DNA of 40,386 bases, taken from NCBI RefSeq assembly GCF_001673315.1, contig NZ_LZLQ01000091.1, positions 1 to 40,386 of the forward strand, read 5' to 3'. Every line of letters starts with the position of its first letter. Within the stretch, counting starts at the first letter, position 1. Below, piece by piece: positions 7,173-16,135 of the stretch. The notes under the pieces were generated by a model. That model did not search any database. It saw nothing but the letters and a program-made list of their open reading frames with translations, and was not told the origin of the DNA. This DNA comes from Mycobacterium asiaticum. GTDB lineage: Bacteria; Actinomycetota; Actinomycetes; Mycobacteriales; Mycobacteriaceae. The position numbers were made by a program, and so were the translations under genes.

Positions 7173-8843
7173 CTAGGTGATATCGGAGGCGGCGCCGCGG
7201 CCTGCGGCCCTGCCGGAGAAGATGCAGCCGCCGAGAAAGGTACCTTCCAAGGCCCGGTAACCATGCATGCCACCACCGCCGAAGCCGGCTACCTCCCCGG
7301 CCGCGTACAGGCCGGTGATCGGCGTCCCGTCGGCCTTGAGTACGCGTGAGTCCAGGTCGGTCTCGATGCCGCCCAACGTCTTTCGGGTCAGGATATGCAA
7401 CTTGACCGCGATCAGCGGCCCCGCCTTCGGGTCCACCAGCCGATGCGGCGCCACCACGCGGCCCAGCCGGTCGCCTCGGTAGCGGCGGGCTGCTCGAATG
7501 GCAGTGATCTGACCGTCTTTGGTGAATTTGTTAGCGACCTCGCGATCCCGAGCCAGCACCGCCGCTGCGACGGTCTCGTAGTCCAGGGGTGCCACACCGG
7601 GAAGTCCGTTCATCGCGTCTACCAGCTCAGCCACGGAATTGCCGGTGACGAAATCCACCCCTCGGTCGACGAACGCTTGCACCGGTCCCGGCGGGCCCGA
7701 GCTGGCGCGCGCCCGAATCAGTTGACGCAGACTCTGCCCGGTCAGGTCAGGATTCTGCTCCTGGCCGGAAAGCGCGAACTCCTTCTCAATGATCTTGGCG
7801 TTCAACACGAACCAGGTGTAGTCATAGCCGGTGGTCACGATGTGTTCCAACGTCCCCAGGGTGTCGAACCCGGGATAGAGCGGAACGGGCAATCGGTTGC
7901 CGGCTCCGTCCAGCCACAGCGACGAGGGACCGGGGATGATCCGGATGCCGTGGCGCGGCCAGATCGGGTCGTAATTGGTGATGCCTTCGGTGTAATGCCA
8001 CATCCGGTCCGGGTTGATCACTCGCGCGCCGACCTTCTGTGCGACACCGATCATCCGGCCATCGACATGGGCCGGCACGCCACTGAGCAATTGCTTCGGA
8101 GCGCGGCCCATCCGCCGCGGCCAGTTCTTGCGCACCAGATCGTGGTTGCCGCCGATGCCACCGCTGGTCACGATCACCGCGGAGGCGCGAAATTCGAACT
8201 TGCCGACACTCTTTCGCGACGAAGGCGCGCCCCGCGGCTCGTCGGATCGTTCCAGGACTGTGCCCCGTACGCCGGTCACGGCATCGCCCTCGACAATCAG
8301 CCTGTCGACCTGATGCCGATGCGCGAACCGCACGTTGGGCCGGTTGCGGAGTTGCCGGGCGAAGATCTCCACGAGGGCAGGTCCGGTCCCCCAGGTGACG
8401 TGGAACCGCGGCACCGAATTCCCGTGGCCCTGAGCGTCGTAACCGCCTCGTTCCGCCCAGCCGACAACCGGGAAGATCTTCAGGCCGCGGGCCCGCAACC
8501 AACTGCGTTTCTCATTGGCGGCGAAGTCGACATAAGCGTGCGCCCACTGCTCGGGCCAGTAGTCCTCCGGCCGATCGAACGCCGCCGTCCCGAGCCAATC
8601 TTGCAAGGCGAGTTCGTGGCTGTCGCGGACGCCTAACCGACGCTGCTCGGGGCTGTTCACGAAGAACAGTCCGCCGAACGACCAGAACGCTTGCCCGCCG
8701 ACGTTGGCGCTGTTCTCCTGATCCACGATGAGCACGCGCAAACCCCGGTCCACCAGTTCGCAAGCTGCAACAAGACCCGACAGGCCGGCCCCAACAATGA
8801 TGACGTCGTGGAATTTGTCGAGACCCGGACTCGCATCGCTCAT
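7173..8843 (-). CDS. FAD-binding dehydrogenase (KstD-like fumarate reductase/succinate dehydrogenase flavoprotein family)
   Basis: A 556-residue flavoprotein matching M. tuberculosis Rv0785. The FAD-binding dinucleotide fold is DVIIVGAGLSGLVAACELVDRG near the start (GxGxxG), and near the C-terminus lies TGLYAAGEVAGFGGGGMHGYRALEGTFLGGCIFSGRAAG, the second FAD contact typical of the fumarate reductase / 3-ketosteroid delta-1-dehydrogenase group. It probably removes or adds a hydride at a C-C double bond; the substrate is unknown. The ATG at 8843 was preferred to a GTG 7 codons upstream because the homologous FAD fold then starts at the usual distance. No strong ribosome site precedes either. 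The deacetylase-like gene upstream is 45 bp away on the same strand. Confidence 0.86.
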   Translation of the reverse strand: MSDASPGLDKFHDVIIVGAGLSGLVAACELVDRGLRVLIVDQENSANVGGQAFWSFGGLFFVNSPEQRRLGVRDSHELALQDWLGTAAFDRPEDYWPEQWAHAYVDFAANEKRSWLRARGLKIFPVVGWAERGGYDAQGHGNSVPRFHVTWGTGPALVEIFARQLRNRPNVRFAHRHQVDRLIVEGDAVTGVRGTVLERSDEPRGAPSSRKSVGKFEFRASAVIVTSGGIGGNHDLVRKNWPRRMGRAPKQLLSGVPAHVDGRMIGVAQKVGARVINPDRMWHYTEGITNYDPIWPRHGIRIIPGPSSLWLDGAGNRLPVPLYPGFDTLGTLEHIVTTGYDYTWFVLNAKIIEKEFALSGQEQNPDLTGQSLRQLIRARASSGPPGPVQAFVDRGVDFVTGNSVAELVDAMNGLPGVAPLDYETVAAAVLARDREVANKFTKDGQITAIRAARRYRGDRLGRVVAPHRLVDPKAGPLIAVKLHILTRKTLGGIETDLDSRVLKADGTPITGLYAAGEVAGFGGGGMHGYRALEGTFLGGCIFSGRAAGRGAASDIT

Positions 8844-8888
8844 GCCGGACCACGCTAGTGCCACCCCTGCGGTGACGATCCCCGGGCG

Positions 8889-9593
8889 TTAAGCGGCGTC
8901 GAGTATCGCTTTGCTGGACCGCCAGTTGTACACGGCGGGTGCACACTGCTGCAGCAATGCCAGGTCGACGGCGTCGAGCATGGCTTGCCGCGGCCCGGAC
9001 TTGCGCAGATGACGGGCGGCCACCGCGATACGGACCACCCCGTGGCGGCGGGCGATGCGGTCGGCGGACATAACCACCATCCGGCACCACCAGGGCTCGG
9101 CCAGGAATCCTTCGCCGATGCCCAGTACCCGGGCCCGCACCGTGGTGTTGCGGACCAGATCGGTCACCCCGTAGGTATCGGCCAGGAGCCGAAAGCCGTT
9201 GCGGGGCAGCGTCTTGACCACCCCGGGTGAGACCAGCCAACCCGGCGCCGCGAAGAGGCGGGTACGCAGGCCCAGGTGCTCGAGTACCCGGTCGGCGGCC
9301 ATCAGGCGCAGGTTTGCCTCGTGCGCGTGCAGGGTCGCGAATTCGCCCCGCCGCTTCTTCGTCGCCGCCTCGTCATAGCCGTGCAACACCAGCGCGTCGC
9401 CGCCGCGTCGCCGCTCGGTGAGCCAGTCGACGGTCTGCGGGTCGCGGTCGAGCCGGTAGCCGTTGCCCAGCCGCGGTGCCACCAGTAGCGAGACCGGGAC
9501 CGAACGGGCATCCATCTGCGCGCAGAAATCATTTACCTCGGGCAGGGTGTGCTCACCGATACCGGAGACAGACACGATCAACTTTCCAGACAC
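8889..9593 (-). CDS. DUF2334 / polysaccharide deacetylase-like protein
   Basis: A 234-residue protein matching the M. tuberculosis Rv0784 family. The opening KLIVSVSGI, the segment PVSLLVAPRLGNG, ALVLHGYDE and RLFAAPGWLVSP follow the NodB-like/DUF2334 deacetylase plan, in which an Asp and His residues bind metal, although the first Asp of the usual SFDD motif is replaced here by SVSG. This weakens any claim of deacetylase activity. Two in-frame GTG starts exist, 9593 and 9605, created by an exact 12-bp duplication (Asn-Val-Ser-Gly twice); 9593 has a GGAAA stretch just upstream and is preferred. It is divergent from the MFS pump gene. Confidence 0.75.
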   Translation of the reverse strand: MSGKLIVSVSGIGEHTLPEVNDFCAQMDARSVPVSLLVAPRLGNGYRLDRDPQTVDWLTERRRGGDALVLHGYDEAATKKRRGEFATLHAHEANLRLMAADRVLEHLGLRTRLFAAPGWLVSPGVVKTLPRNGFRLLADTYGVTDLVRNTTVRARVLGIGEGFLAEPWWCRMVVMSADRIARRHGVVRIAVAARHLRKSGPRQAMLDAVDLALLQQCAPAVYNWRSSKAILDAA

Positions 9594-9689
9594 GTTTCCA
9601 GACACGTTTGTAGTTTGCCGATCGCAGATGTCTGGACGGTGACGGACACGCGGACGGCAGACGTCCAGCAGCGGTCCCAGTGTCACTGG
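9586..9689. promoter_or_regulatory. Palindrome-rich divergent control region upstream of the MFS pump
   Basis: Two copies of CCAGACA (9586-9592 and 9598-9604, inside a 12-bp tandem duplication) face an inverted copy TGTCTGG at 9629-9635. A separate perfect dyad CCAGTG-T-CACTGG lies at 9677-9689, 18 bp before the pump's start codon. These sites lie between the divergent deacetylase-like and MFS genes and are candidate repressor or activator sites. Which protein binds is unknown; the nearest TetR gene is at 11303-11866, downstream of the pump. Confidence 0.45.
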
Positions 9690-9707
9690 CCAGAGGCTTG
9701 TGTAGAT

Positions 9708-11306
9708 ATGCTCAGCAACGCCATGGAGAAGGCATTTCCCGTTTCGACCAACGAAGCGTCACCCACCGCCGTTACCGAGCAGTCGAGCCCGCCTGACTAT
9801 CCGGACAAGCTGGATGCCGCCACGTTGCGCATTGCCGGGGTGTGCATTCTCGCCTCGTTCATGATGGCGCTGGACACCACGGTGGTCAGTGTCGCGCAGC
9901 GAACCTTCATTGCCGAGTTCGAGTCGACGCAGGCGGTGGTGGGTTGGACGATGACCGGCTACACGCTTGCGCTGGCCACCGTCATCCCGATAGCGGGCTG
10001 GGCGGCAGACCGGTTTGGCACCAAACGGCTGTGGATGGGCTCGGTGGTGGCATTCATGGCCGGTTCGCTGTTGTGTGCTCTGGCGCCAAACATTCTGCTG
10101 TTGAACGTCTTTCGCGCCGTTCAAGGTATGTGCGGCGGCATGCTGATGCCGATGGGATTCATGATCCTGACCCGGGTGGCGGGCCCGAAGCGGCTGGGCC
10201 GCCTGATGTCCGTGCTGGGCATTCCGATGCTGCTCGGCCCGATCGGCGGACCAATCCTGGGTGGCTGGCTGATCAGCTCATTCAGCTGGCCGTGGATCTT
10301 CTTGATCAACCTGCCGTTCGGGCTGTGCGCATTCCTCCTCGCGCTGGCGATATTCCCCCGGGACCAACCCACCCCGTCGGAGACCTTCGATGCCGTCGGG
10401 GTGCTGCTGCTCTCACCAGGCCTGGCGATCTTTCTGTTCGGGGTGTCGTCGATACCGGGCGAGGGCACCCTGGCCGATCGCGACGTCGTGCTTCCGGTGA
10501 TCATCGGCCTCGGATTCATCTCTGCGTTCGTGGTGCATGCCCTGCATCGGGCGGATCATCCGCTCATCGATCTGCGACTCTTTAAGAATCCGGTGGTCAC
10601 GCACGCCAATGTGACCGCATTTCTGTTTGCGGTCGCATTCTTCGGTTCGGTGCTGCTGCTCCCGAGTTACCTGCAGCAGGTCTGGCACCAGACGCCGATG
10701 CAATCCGGGGTGCACCTGATTCCCCAAGGACTCGGCGCCATGCTGACCATGCCGTTTGCCGGTCGCTTCATGGACCGAAAGGGCCCCGGGAAGTGTGTGC
10801 TGTTTGGCATCACGCTCATCGCGCTGGGGTTGGGGATCTTCACCCTCGGGGTCGCCCGACAGTCCGGTTACCTACCGATGTTGCTGGTAGGCCTGGCCAT
10901 CATGGGGATGGGCACCGGTTGCACGATGATGCCGCTCTCGGGAGCATCGGTTCAGACACTGGCTCCGCACGAGATTGCCAGGGGCTCGACGTTGATCAGT
11001 GTGAACCTGCAAGTCGGCGGCTCGATTGGGACTGCACTCATGTCGATGGTGCTGACCAGCCAGTTCAACCGGAGCGAGAACATCGTCGCCGCGAACCAAC
11101 TGGCACGGCTCGATCAGGAAGCCGCCCGGCGCGGCGTGCCTCTGGACCCCTCGGCCGTACCGCAGCGGACGCGCGACCCTGGGTTTGCCGTCAATCTGCT
11201 ACACGACCTGTCACACGCCTACACCCTGATTCTGGCGATCGCCGTCGTGGTGGTGGCTGCGACGCTCATTCCGGCGGCGTTCCTGCCGAAGACGCCGCCG
11301 GCTTAG
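9708..11306 (+). CDS. MFS transporter, DHA2 (EmrB/QacA) family, 14 membrane segments
   Basis: A 532-residue multidrug-type proton antiporter homologous to M. tuberculosis Rv0783c (annotated emrB). Family motifs visible are MMALDTTVVSVAQRTF (motif D1 of 14-TM exporters) and GWAADRFGTKRLW (motif A, loop 2-3). GPIGGPILGGWLI is the antiporter motif C region. About 14 hydrophobic segments run through the protein, and the C-terminal segment ends at TLILAIAVVVVAATLIPAAF. It should export hydrophobic compounds across the inner membrane; no substrate can be read. ATG codons at 9708 and 9723 are possible, the first having AGAGG 11 nt upstream. The stop overlaps the stop of the convergent TetR gene. Confidence 0.9.
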   Translation: MLSNAMEKAFPVSTNEASPTAVTEQSSPPDYPDKLDAATLRIAGVCILASFMMALDTTVVSVAQRTFIAEFESTQAVVGWTMTGYTLALATVIPIAGWAADRFGTKRLWMGSVVAFMAGSLLCALAPNILLLNVFRAVQGMCGGMLMPMGFMILTRVAGPKRLGRLMSVLGIPMLLGPIGGPILGGWLISSFSWPWIFLINLPFGLCAFLLALAIFPRDQPTPSETFDAVGVLLLSPGLAIFLFGVSSIPGEGTLADRDVVLPVIIGLGFISAFVVHALHRADHPLIDLRLFKNPVVTHANVTAFLFAVAFFGSVLLLPSYLQQVWHQTPMQSGVHLIPQGLGAMLTMPFAGRFMDRKGPGKCVLFGITLIALGLGIFTLGVARQSGYLPMLLVGLAIMGMGTGCTMMPLSGASVQTLAPHEIARGSTLISVNLQVGGSIGTALMSMVLTSQFNRSENIVAANQLARLDQEAARRGVPLDPSAVPQRTRDPGFAVNLLHDLSHAYTLILAIAVVVVAATLIPAAFLPKTPPA

Positions 11307-11866
11307 TTCTCGAAGAGCATCGTCGCGATCCGCCGGACAGCGTCCATCGGGTCGGCCGACTGCACGTCGGCGTTCACCGCATCGTTGAGCCATAGGGTTG
11401 AAAAGCCATGTACCAGTGACCAAGCCGCCAAGGCCGCGCCCGACGGGTCCGCCTGTGCTCGCGGGTCATGCAACGTCGCCACCCCGCGGAACAGCTCGGT
11501 AGCTGCCGCCGCCTCGGCAGCGGCGAGGTCGGCGTCGGTCGCGTCGACCAACGATTTGTTGAACATCACCTGGTAGTGGCCGGGATTATCGAGAGCGAAC
11601 CTTACGTAGGCCAGCGCCGCGTCGGAGAACTGCGGGCGTGCGTCCTGAAGAACCGCGGCCAACCGCCGAAAGCCCTGTGCTGCAAGCGCGGTGAAGAGGC
11701 CTCTCCGATCGGTGAAATGGTGCGCGGGCGCGGCGTGTGACACCCCTGCGTCCCGGGCCAGCTCACGAAGCGAGACCCGGTCCGCGCCGCGCTCAGCGAC
11801 CAGCCGCGCGGCTTCGTTCAGGATCGCATCGCGCAAAGCGCCGTGGTGATAGCTGGGCCGACCCAT
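11303..11866 (-). CDS. TetR/AcrR family transcriptional regulator
   Basis: A 187-residue repressor-type protein. The N-terminal helix-turn-helix is SYHHGALRDAILNEAARLVAERGADRVSLRELARDAGVSHAAPAHHFTDRRGLFTALA (residues 5-62), typical TetR_N; the C-terminal ligand domain contains the NPGHYQVMFNKSL segment seen in the WHG/TetR_C_33 group. The start codon at 11866 is preceded by TAGGGT ending 6 nt upstream, which predicts a leaderless transcript. Two matching quasi-palindromes in the gap to the divergent DoxX-like gene are probably its operators. It converges on the MFS pump with overlapping stops, so it may also control that gene. Confidence 0.9.
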   Translation of the reverse strand: MGRPSYHHGALRDAILNEAARLVAERGADRVSLRELARDAGVSHAAPAHHFTDRRGLFTALAAQGFRRLAAVLQDARPQFSDAALAYVRFALDNPGHYQVMFNKSLVDATDADLAAAEAAAATELFRGVATLHDPRAQADPSGAALAAWSLVHGFSTLWLNDAVNADVQSADPMDAVRRIATMLFEN

Positions 11867-11872
11867 GGCGCC

Positions 11873-11878
11873 ACCCTA
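11873..11878 (-). promoter_or_regulatory. -10 element of a predicted leaderless tetR promoter
   Basis: On the minus strand TAGGGT (TANNNT consensus) is followed by 6 nt and then the ATG at 11866, placing the expected transcription start on the start codon. The candidate operator at 11888-11902 would cover the matching -35 region. Confidence 0.5.
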
Positions 11879-11887
11879 CAACCCAAA

Positions 11888-11943
11888 CTTGACACTGGCT
11901 AGATTCCGGCTTTAAAGTCACACGAGATCTTGTCACTGTCAAG
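11888..11943. promoter_or_regulatory. Paired TetR operators and rightward promoter between tetR and the DoxX-like gene
   Basis: Two 15-bp quasi-palindromes of the form CTTG-N-CACTG-N-C(A/T)AG lie at 11888-11902 (CTTGACACTGGCTAG) and 11929-11943 (CTTGTCACTGTCAAG), 41 bp apart. Their outer ends also form a 10-bp perfect inverted repeat (AAACTTGACA at 11885-11894 and TGTCAAGTTT at 11937-11946). A consensus -35 TTGACA (11889-11894), a 17-bp spacer and TTAAAG (11912-11917) give a strong rightward promoter, with its -35 inside the first site. Confidence 0.65.
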
Positions 11944-11958
11944 TTTGTGGAGGACGCC

Positions 11959-12402
11959 ATGGCTCCCCTGATCACCCTGATACTCGGTATCGGCCTTTCC
12001 CGGCTCGCCGGCCGGTGCGGCATCGACTACGTGAGCGACTGGCCGAGCGCGGTCGCCGTCGGATTGGCGGGCATGTTCGCTCTCACCGGGATAGCGCACT
12101 TCGCGCCGCCGCTACGGCGCGATCTGATCGCGATCGTTCCACCCCGGCTGCCCGCGCCGGATCTGCTGGTCACCCTCAGCGGGGTGCTGGAACTGATGGG
12201 CGCCGCGGCCCTGCTGTTCCCCAGCACCCGGGCCGCGGCGGCACTTTCTCTGCTGGTGCTGATGCTGGCGATGTTCCCGGCCAACGTCTACGCCGCGCGG
12301 ATGCCCAATCCGCCGAAATCGATGACGACGCGATTGTCCACGCGCAGCGTCGAGGAAGCCATCTTCCTGGCCGCGGCCGCCGTGGTCGCCGTCGGTGCTT
12401 GA
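11959..12402 (+). CDS. DoxX-like small membrane protein
   Basis: A 147-residue integral membrane protein with four hydrophobic segments (about residues 2-15, 34-50, 70-85 and 90-108) followed by a hydrophobic C-terminal stretch. The LSGVLELMGAAALLFP and AALSLLVLMLAMFPANVYAA segments match the DoxX/YphA family. Members have been linked to redox stress defence in mycobacteria, but no reaction is assigned. GGAGG at 11949-11953 sits 5 nt before the ATG at 11959, which decides this start over a GTG 4 codons upstream. It is divergent from the TetR gene, with operator-like sites in between, so it is the likely main target of that repressor. The 50 bp to the convergent ptrB gene hold no clear hairpin. 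Confidence 0.78.
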   Translation: MAPLITLILGIGLSRLAGRCGIDYVSDWPSAVAVGLAGMFALTGIAHFAPPLRRDLIAIVPPRLPAPDLLVTLSGVLELMGAAALLFPSTRAAAALSLLVLMLAMFPANVYAARMPNPPKSMTTRLSTRSVEEAIFLAAAAVVAVGA

Positions 12403-12452
12403 CGACGGCTACGAACGAGGGCTACGAACAACCGGGGCGAGACTTGACCGCG

Positions 12453-14561
12453 CTAATCTTGCCCGGCGCCAGCGGTGTCCAGCAGCCATGAGTACTGGAA
12501 GGCGGTTTCCTTCCAGCGCTCGTAGCGGCCGCTGATCCCGCCGTGACCGGCGTTCATCTGGGTCTTCAGCAACACCGGATTACCGTCAGTGTTCGCGTGC
12601 CGCAACGCTGCAACCCACTTCGCCGGTTCGACGTAATAGACCCGAGCGTCGTTCAAAGACGTCATCGCCAAGATGGCCGGGTACTTCCGGTCAGCGACGT
12701 TCTCATACGGCGAATAAGACTTCATGTAAGCGTAGACATCACTGTCGCTCAACGGGTTTCCCCACTCGTCCCATTCGGTGACGGTCAATGGCAAGGTCGG
12801 GTCGAGGATGGTGGTCAACGGGTCGACGAACGGCACCTGTGCCAGTATTCCGGCGAACAGCTCCGGTGCCATGTTGGCCACCGCGCCCACCAGCAGGCCG
12901 CCGGCGCTGCCGCCGAGAGCGACCAGATGTTCTGGTCGGGTCAGCCCGGTGTCGATGAGATGCCTTGCGACCGCGATGAAGTCGGTGAAGGAGTTCTTCT
13001 TCTCCAACAGCTTGCCGTGCTCGTACCACAGACGGCCCATCTCGCCGCCACCGCGGACATGGGCGGTGACGAACACCATGCCACGGTCCAGCAGTGACAA
13101 CCGCGCAATTGAGAACCGCGGATCTTCACAGATCTCATAGGCGCCGTATCCGTACACCAGCACCGGAGCGGGGAAGTCAATACCTGCCTTGTGCACGATC
13201 GAAATCGGCACCCGGGCACCGTCTTCCGCCTGCGCCCAATCGCGGCGCTCGACATAGTCCTCGCGCCGGTAGCCGCCGAGCACCGGCTGCTCTTTCAAGA
13301 GGGTGCGCTCCCCCGTCACCAGATCGAGGTCGTAGACCCGCACCGGAGTGACGAACGATCCCGCGCCCACCCGCAGTTTGACTGGGTCCCAGTTCGGGTT
13401 GGCACCCAGCCCCGCGGACATCAGCTCAGTGTCGAACGTGATTTCTTCCGGCTCGCCATACTCGCCATCAGAACTCAACGGCCACAATTGAATCCGCGGC
13501 AACGCCTCGCGTCGATAGCTGACTACCAGGTGATTGGCAAAGGCATCCACGCCGTCCAGCCGGACGTCGTCGCGAGGCGGGATAAGCACCCGCTGTTGCG
13601 TGGGCGTGCCGACCGGAGCTTCCACCAGCGTGAAGTTCACCGCTCCGTCGTTGTGCAGGATCAGGAATCGGTCCTGCCCGGCGTGCACCGCATGCTCCAC
13701 CGAGTATTCGACACCTTCCCGGCGGGGCAGCACCACAGTGAACTCGGCGTCGGAGTCGGTGGCGTCAGCGTAACGGACTTCCGAAGTGATCGATGATCCC
13801 GCCCCGATCAGCACGTAGGCGTCGCTGCGGGTGCGTCCCACCCCGAGCCAGAAGCGTTCGTCCGGTTCGTGATACACCCGCTCGGACGATCCGCCCGAGC
13901 CCAGTCGATAACGCCAGACCGTATCCGGACGCCACGCTTCGTCCACGGTGATGTAATAGACGGTGCGGTTGTCGGCCGCCCAGGTCGCGCCCGCGCCAAT
14001 GCCGGCGATCTCGTCTGGATACCGTTCTCCGGTGCGTAAGTCCTTGAATCGCAGTGTGTATCGCTCGTCACCCACTACATCGACGGAGTATGCCAACAGA
14101 TTCGCGTCGAGACTGACGGCGGCGGCGCCCAACGCGAAGAAGTCGTGGCCTTCGGCTTCGACGTTCTCGTCGAGCAAAACCTGTTCACCGGGAATCTCGG
14201 TGTGTTCGGCGAAGCGAGGCGGGTTCCAGTCGCCGGGATCGGCAACCGGACAACGGCACATTACCCCGTACTGCTTCCCCTCGAAGGTACGGACGTAATA
14301 CCACCAGTCGCCGCGCCGGGTCGGCACTGACAGGTCGGTCTCTTTCGTGCGAGCCTTGATTTCGTCGAAGATCTTCTGACGCAACGGTTCCAGATGCGCC
14401 GTCAGCTGGTCGGAGTAGTCGTTCTCGGCCTCAAGGTAGGCGATGACTTCGGGGTTGTCCTTCTGCCGCAACCACTCGTAGGGGTCGATGAACACGTCGC
14501 CATGGTGCTCCCGTCGGGTATCCACCCGCTTGGCCTCCGGCGGCACGAGGTTGTCGGTCAT
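12453..14561 (-). CDS. ptrB: Oligopeptidase B (protease II), intact single frame
   Basis: A 702-residue serine peptidase of family S9A: an N-terminal seven-bladed propeller region (about residues 70-420) and a C-terminal alpha/beta-hydrolase domain. The triad is visible as GGSAGG (about Ser552), SLNDARV (about Asp638) and NAGHGG (about His673). Oligopeptidase B cuts short peptides after Lys or Arg in the cytoplasm. The gene is one uninterrupted frame, whereas in M. tuberculosis H37Rv the homologue is annotated as two adjacent genes, ptrBa and ptrBb. The ATG at 14561 overlaps the purC stop as ATGA, which fixes the start and indicates co-translation with purC. Confidence 0.95.
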   Translation of the reverse strand: MTDNLVPPEAKRVDTRREHHGDVFIDPYEWLRQKDNPEVIAYLEAENDYSDQLTAHLEPLRQKIFDEIKARTKETDLSVPTRRGDWWYYVRTFEGKQYGVMCRCPVADPGDWNPPRFAEHTEIPGEQVLLDENVEAEGHDFFALGAAAVSLDANLLAYSVDVVGDERYTLRFKDLRTGERYPDEIAGIGAGATWAADNRTVYYITVDEAWRPDTVWRYRLGSGGSSERVYHEPDERFWLGVGRTRSDAYVLIGAGSSITSEVRYADATDSDAEFTVVLPRREGVEYSVEHAVHAGQDRFLILHNDGAVNFTLVEAPVGTPTQQRVLIPPRDDVRLDGVDAFANHLVVSYRREALPRIQLWPLSSDGEYGEPEEITFDTELMSAGLGANPNWDPVKLRVGAGSFVTPVRVYDLDLVTGERTLLKEQPVLGGYRREDYVERRDWAQAEDGARVPISIVHKAGIDFPAPVLVYGYGAYEICEDPRFSIARLSLLDRGMVFVTAHVRGGGEMGRLWYEHGKLLEKKNSFTDFIAVARHLIDTGLTRPEHLVALGGSAGGLLVGAVANMAPELFAGILAQVPFVDPLTTILDPTLPLTVTEWDEWGNPLSDSDVYAYMKSYSPYENVADRKYPAILAMTSLNDARVYYVEPAKWVAALRHANTDGNPVLLKTQMNAGHGGISGRYERWKETAFQYSWLLDTAGAGQD

Positions 14562-15451
14562 GCTCGCGGGCCGATCCAGTCGTCGAAACTCAGACCCGAG
14601 ATCCACTCGTAGGCATCGATGTAACGCCCGCGCGTGGCATCAACGATGTCGTCGGGCAACGGCGGCGGCGATTGACTGCCGTGGCGGTCCCAGCCCGAAG
14701 CCGGGCTGGTGAGCCAGTTGCGCACGAACTGCTTGTCAAAGCTCGTCTGCACCACACCGGGCCGGTATTCGTCGGCCGGCCAATACCGCGAGGAGTCCGG
14801 CGTGAAGATCTCGTCAGCCAGCACCAGCTGCCCGTCGCGGTCGGTACCAAACTCAAACTTGGTGTCGGCGATGATGATTCCCTTCCTCAGGGCGTGGTCG
14901 GCGGCCTGCACATAGATCTGCAAGGTGTGCTCGCGCAACTGGTCGGCACGCTCTTCGCCGACCATCTCCGTCACCCGGTCGAACGAGATGTTCTCGTCGT
15001 GGTCGCCCAGTTCGGCTTTGGTGGCCGGGGTGAACAGCGGTGTCTCGAACTTGCTGGCTTCGACCAACCCAGGCGGCAACGCAATGCCGCAGACTTTTCC
15101 GGTCGCCTGATAGTCCAGCAGTCCCGACCCGGTCAAATACCCACGGGCCACGCATTCCACGGGAAGCATGTCCAGTTGCTGCACCACCAGCGCGCGACCA
15201 AGCACTTCCTCCGGGATACGGGGATCGTCGGGTGGTCCGGCCAGGTGGTTGGGAGCGTCCACGAGACCGAAGAAGAACACGCTCATCGCGGTCAGAATGC
15301 GGCCCTTATCCGGGATCGTGCTGTCCAGGATGTAGTCGTACGCCGAGATCCGGTCGCTGGCGACCAGCAGCAGGTGGCTGTCGTCGACGCGGTATATCTC
15401 GCGAACTTTGCCGCTGGCCACATGCTGGTAATCGGACAATGCGGGTCGCAT
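14558..15451 (-). CDS. purC: SAICAR synthase (phosphoribosylaminoimidazole-succinocarboxamide synthase)
   Basis: A 297-residue enzyme that joins CAIR and aspartate with ATP in step 8 of de novo purine synthesis (7 in some counts). It begins with the ATP-loop region [26 protein letters not shown] and contains [15 protein letters not shown] and IADTKFEFG, the two family signatures. The length equals that of the M. tuberculosis enzyme. A TAGGCT hexamer ends 6 nt before the ATG on this strand, predicting a leaderless mRNA. The stop is overlapped by the ptrB start (ATGA). It is divergent from a small membrane-protein gene with 60 bp between the starts. Confidence 0.97.
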   Translation of the reverse strand: MRPALSDYQHVASGKVREIYRVDDSHLLLVASDRISAYDYILDSTIPDKGRILTAMSVFFFGLVDAPNHLAGPPDDPRIPEEVLGRALVVQQLDMLPVECVARGYLTGSGLLDYQATGKVCGIALPPGLVEASKFETPLFTPATKAELGDHDENISFDRVTEMVGEERADQLREHTLQIYVQAADHALRKGIIIADTKFEFGTDRDGQLVLADEIFTPDSSRYWPADEYRPGVVQTSFDKQFVRNWLTSPASGWDRHGSQSPPPLPDDIVDATRGRYIDAYEWISGLSFDDWIGPRA

Positions 15452-15457
15452 CGCGTC

Positions 15458-15463
15458 AGCCTA
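15458..15463 (-). promoter_or_regulatory. -10 element of a predicted leaderless purC promoter
   Basis: TAGGCT on the minus strand is separated by exactly 6 nt from the purC ATG at 15451, so transcription would begin at the start codon. No good -35 hexamer lies 16-19 nt upstream, which is common for mycobacterial promoters. No purine riboswitch-like fold was recognised in the 60-bp gap. Confidence 0.45.
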
Positions 15464-15511
15464 TCGGGCAAGCCAACACCATTTCGCTGCCAGCTGTGCT
15501 GGTATCGGTAT

Positions 15512-16135
15512 ATGACCCGGTTCTTGCCTTACTCGACCCGACCCGTCCGCCTGTTCGGCCAACTGATGAGCGACATCACCATCTCGCTGTGGACGGTGAT
15601 CTGGGTGTTCGTCGGTCTGGCGGTGCACGACGCTATCGCGACAATTGCTGAGGCCGGACGGCAAGTGGAAGAAGGCTCGAAAGGGGTGGCGGGCAACTTG
15701 GCGTCGGCGGGGCGGAGCGCCGACAACATTCCGTTGCTGGGTGACGCGCTCAGCAAGCCGCTGACCGCAGCCAGCGACGCGGCGCTGGACATCGCCGGCG
15801 CCGGGCACAATCTAGACACCACGGCTAGCTGGCTGGCGTGGGTGCTGGCGCTGGCAGTCGCACTGCCGCCGATCCTTGCGGTGACCGTGCCCTGGTTGTA
15901 CCTGCGGCTGCGGTTCTTCCGGCGCAAGCTGACCGTGACCGCGTTGGCCGGCACCGCGGCCGGCCAACAACTACTGGCGCTGCGGGCCCTGGCCAACCGG
16001 TCGCCGGCGAAACTCGCGGCCGTCAGCGCCGATCCGGTGGGCGGATGGCGCTACGAGGACCCCCACGTGATTCGGGCGCTGGCCGCCTTGGAACTGCGCG
16101 CGGCCGGCATCAGGCTGCGCGCGGCGGAAGCCTAG
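15512..16135 (+). CDS. Conserved membrane protein (Rv0779c-like)
   Basis: A 207-residue protein that matches the length and position of M. tuberculosis Rv0779c. It has two clear membrane segments, SLWTVIWVFVGLAVHDAIATIA (about residues 25-46) and WLAWVLALAVALPPILAVTVPWLYL (about 108-132), separated by a small alanine/glycine-rich soluble part. The C-terminal tail is basic and helical (RLRFFRRKLTV... and HVIRALAALELRAAGIRLRAAEA). The function is unknown. The ATG at 15512 gives the family length, although the frame stays open far upstream because it is antisense to purC. Its stop overlaps that of the convergent transporter gene by 3 bp. Confidence 0.75.
   Translation: MTRFLPYSTRPVRLFGQLMSDITISLWTVIWVFVGLAVHDAIATIAEAGRQVEEGSKGVAGNLASAGRSADNIPLLGDALSKPLTAASDAALDIAGAGHNLDTTASWLAWVLALAVALPPILAVTVPWLYLRLRFFRRKLTVTALAGTAAGQQLLALRALANRSPAKLAAVSADPVGGWRYEDPHVIRALAALELRAAGIRLRAAEA

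Noticed and set aside
7395..8636. A 413-codon plus-strand frame opposite the FAD dehydrogenase.
   Set aside because: No family pattern; the opposite strand holds two FAD-fold motifs at the right places.
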